Assembly (NCBI GenBank): GCA_947630205.1
Contig: CANRGW010000026.1
Coordinates: 1 to 12,250, forward strand
DNA length: 12,250 nt
Reading direction: 5' to 3'
Origin: an uncultured Bacilli bacterium
GTDB lineage: Bacteria > Bacillota_I > Bacilli_A > RF39 > UBA660
A program made the translations under genes and the position numbers. This document shows positions 11,244-12,250 of the stretch, one piece after another (position 1 is the first letter of the stretch; the number at the start of each line of letters is the position of its first letter). The notes beneath the pieces are model-generated. The model was given only the letters and a program-made list of their open reading frames with translations, was not told the DNA's origin and made no database searches.

Positions 11244-12250
11244 ATATAATCAACAACTTCATCAATTTTTAAAGTTACTTGTTGCATTGTATCTCTATCT
11301 CTTATAGTTACAGTTTGATTATTGATAGTTTCCTCATCAACCGTTATACAAAAAGGGGTTCCAATCGCATCTTCTCTTCGATAACGTTTACCAATATTTC
11401 CACTTTCATCATAAGTAGTTGGAAAAACACTAGCAAGTTTTTCATAAATTTCACTTGCTAACTCAGCATGTTGTTTTTTAATAAGTGGTAAAACGGCTAC
11501 TTTATAAGGTGCTAATTTATAGTTAATTTTTAATAATTCTCTTGTTACTCCATTTTCTTCATAATTAGGTTTATAAGCATCACTCAATAATGCTAAAACT
11601 AAACGGTCAACTCCAACACTAGGTTCAACAACATAAGGAACATATCTTTCATTGGTATCAGCATCAAAATAAGTTAAATCTTCCTTAGAATGTTTAATAT
11701 GGCAATTAAGGTCATAATCCGTTCTATCGGCTATTCCCCAAAGTTCACCCCAACCCATTGGAAATAAATATTCAATATCCGTTGTTGCCTTCGAATAAAA
11801 ACTTAATTCTTCTTTACTATGGTCGCGAAAACGAAGATTTTCTTTATTTATTCCTAATTTTAGCAAAAAGTCCATACAAAATTGTTTCCAATATTTAAAC
11901 CATTCCAAGTCTGTATCTGGTTTACAGAAAAATTCATATTCCATTTGTTCAAATTCTCGAACTCGGAAAATAAAGTTACTTGGAGTTATTTCATTACGAA
12001 AGGCTTTACCAATTTGACCAATTCCAAAAGGAAGTTTAGCCCGCATAGACCGTTCAACATTTTTAAAATTAACAAATATACCTTGAGCCGTTTCTCCTCT
12101 TAAATAAACTTTACTTTTATTGTCCTCAGTTACTCCCATATAAGTTTCAAATAATAAATTAAACTTTCTAATTGGTGTAAAATCATGAGCACCACAAGTT
12201 GGACAAGCAATTTGATTTTTCTCAATATAATCTTCAATTTCCTTATTTTC
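11225..12250 (-). CDS. glyS: Glycyl-tRNA synthetase, single-chain type, 5' end cut by window
   Basis: 341 residues are visible and the frame continues past the window edge; the full enzyme of this class is about 455-460 residues, so roughly the first quarter is missing. The enzyme attaches glycine to tRNA-Gly in the cytoplasm. From the N-terminal side: a zinc-site half CPTCGAHDF, then FNLLFETYMGVTED and YLRGETAQGIFVNFKNV, the class II motif 2 region FRNEITPSNFIFRVREFEQMEYEFF, motif 3 VEPSVGVDRLVLALL, and the HGTP anticodon-binding domain (YKVAVLPLIKK to the C-terminus, with SGNIGKRYRREDAIGTPFCITVD). The internal ATG at 12139 is not a start, because the family sequence continues upstream of it. 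One visible oddity is Gly in YLRGETAQ, where I expect Pro (RPETAQ). The terminator overlaps the stop. Confidence 0.96.
   Translation of the reverse strand, partial: ENKEIEDYIEKNQIACPTCGAHDFTPIRKFNLLFETYMGVTEDNKSKVYLRGETAQGIFVNFKNVERSMRAKLPFGIGQIGKAFRNEITPSNFIFRVREFEQMEYEFFCKPDTDLEWFKYWKQFCMDFLLKLGINKENLRFRDHSKEELSFYSKATTDIEYLFPMGWGELWGIADRTDYDLNCHIKHSKEDLTYFDADTNERYVPYVVEPSVGVDRLVLALLSDAYKPNYEENGVTRELLKINYKLAPYKVAVLPLIKKQHAELASEIYEKLASVFPTTYDESGNIGKRYRREDAIGTPFCITVDEETINNQTVTIRDRDTMQQVTLKIDEVVDYINTRLK

Overview
The window looks like a chromosomal segment from an AT-rich, spore-forming (or formerly spore-forming) relative of the Bacillota/Mollicutes border, such as the uncultured gut RF39-type Bacilli. 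The reasons are the very low GC content, clear GGAGG-type ribosome binding sites, the genes cotJ, tex and single-chain glyS, and the standard genetic code: every tryptophan I checked is TGG and no gene is interrupted by TGA. The organism assignment is inference; there is no rRNA here.

Layout. 1-76 holds the tail of a small hydrophobic protein on the + strand. 77-234 is a convergent spacer with two interleaved hairpins. 235-1655 (- strand) is a spore coat block: cotJC, a protein that joins a CotJA-like segment to CotJB, and a small CotO-like protein that starts at TTG. 1721-3915 (+ strand) is a two-gene envelope unit: a SEDS (RodA/FtsW/SpoVE) glycosyltransferase and a three-LysM protein. The amidase domain of the LysM protein has lost both zinc histidines and the catalytic glutamate. 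3936-4720 (- strand) is an unrecognised 234-residue protein preceded by a tightly coupled 25-codon ORF, with a good sigma-A-type promoter in front. 4777-6915 (-) is tex. 6987-9080 (-) is an MgtC/SapB membrane protein followed by a single-pass membrane protein with a large external domain, under a good promoter. 9176-11084 (-) is a two-gene unit: an AAA/ABC-type ATPase (AAA_15/RloA-like) and a small TOPRIM/RloB-like protein. 11225-12250 (-) is the C-terminal three quarters of glycyl-tRNA synthetase, cut by the window edge.

The housekeeping genes (tex, glyS) flank accessory genes. The best candidate for an undescribed system is the ATPase + TOPRIM-like pair. It has the architecture of two-gene anti-phage modules (RloAB/AbiL, PARIS), but its small partner has His where TOPRIM enzymes have the motif-1 Glu. 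Second are the SEDS + pseudo-amidase/LysM pair, where a dead cell-wall hydrolase probably acts as a binding or scaffold protein, and the leader-like 25-aa ORF. All coding starts were re-chosen from ribosome binding sites where the longest open frame was implausible.
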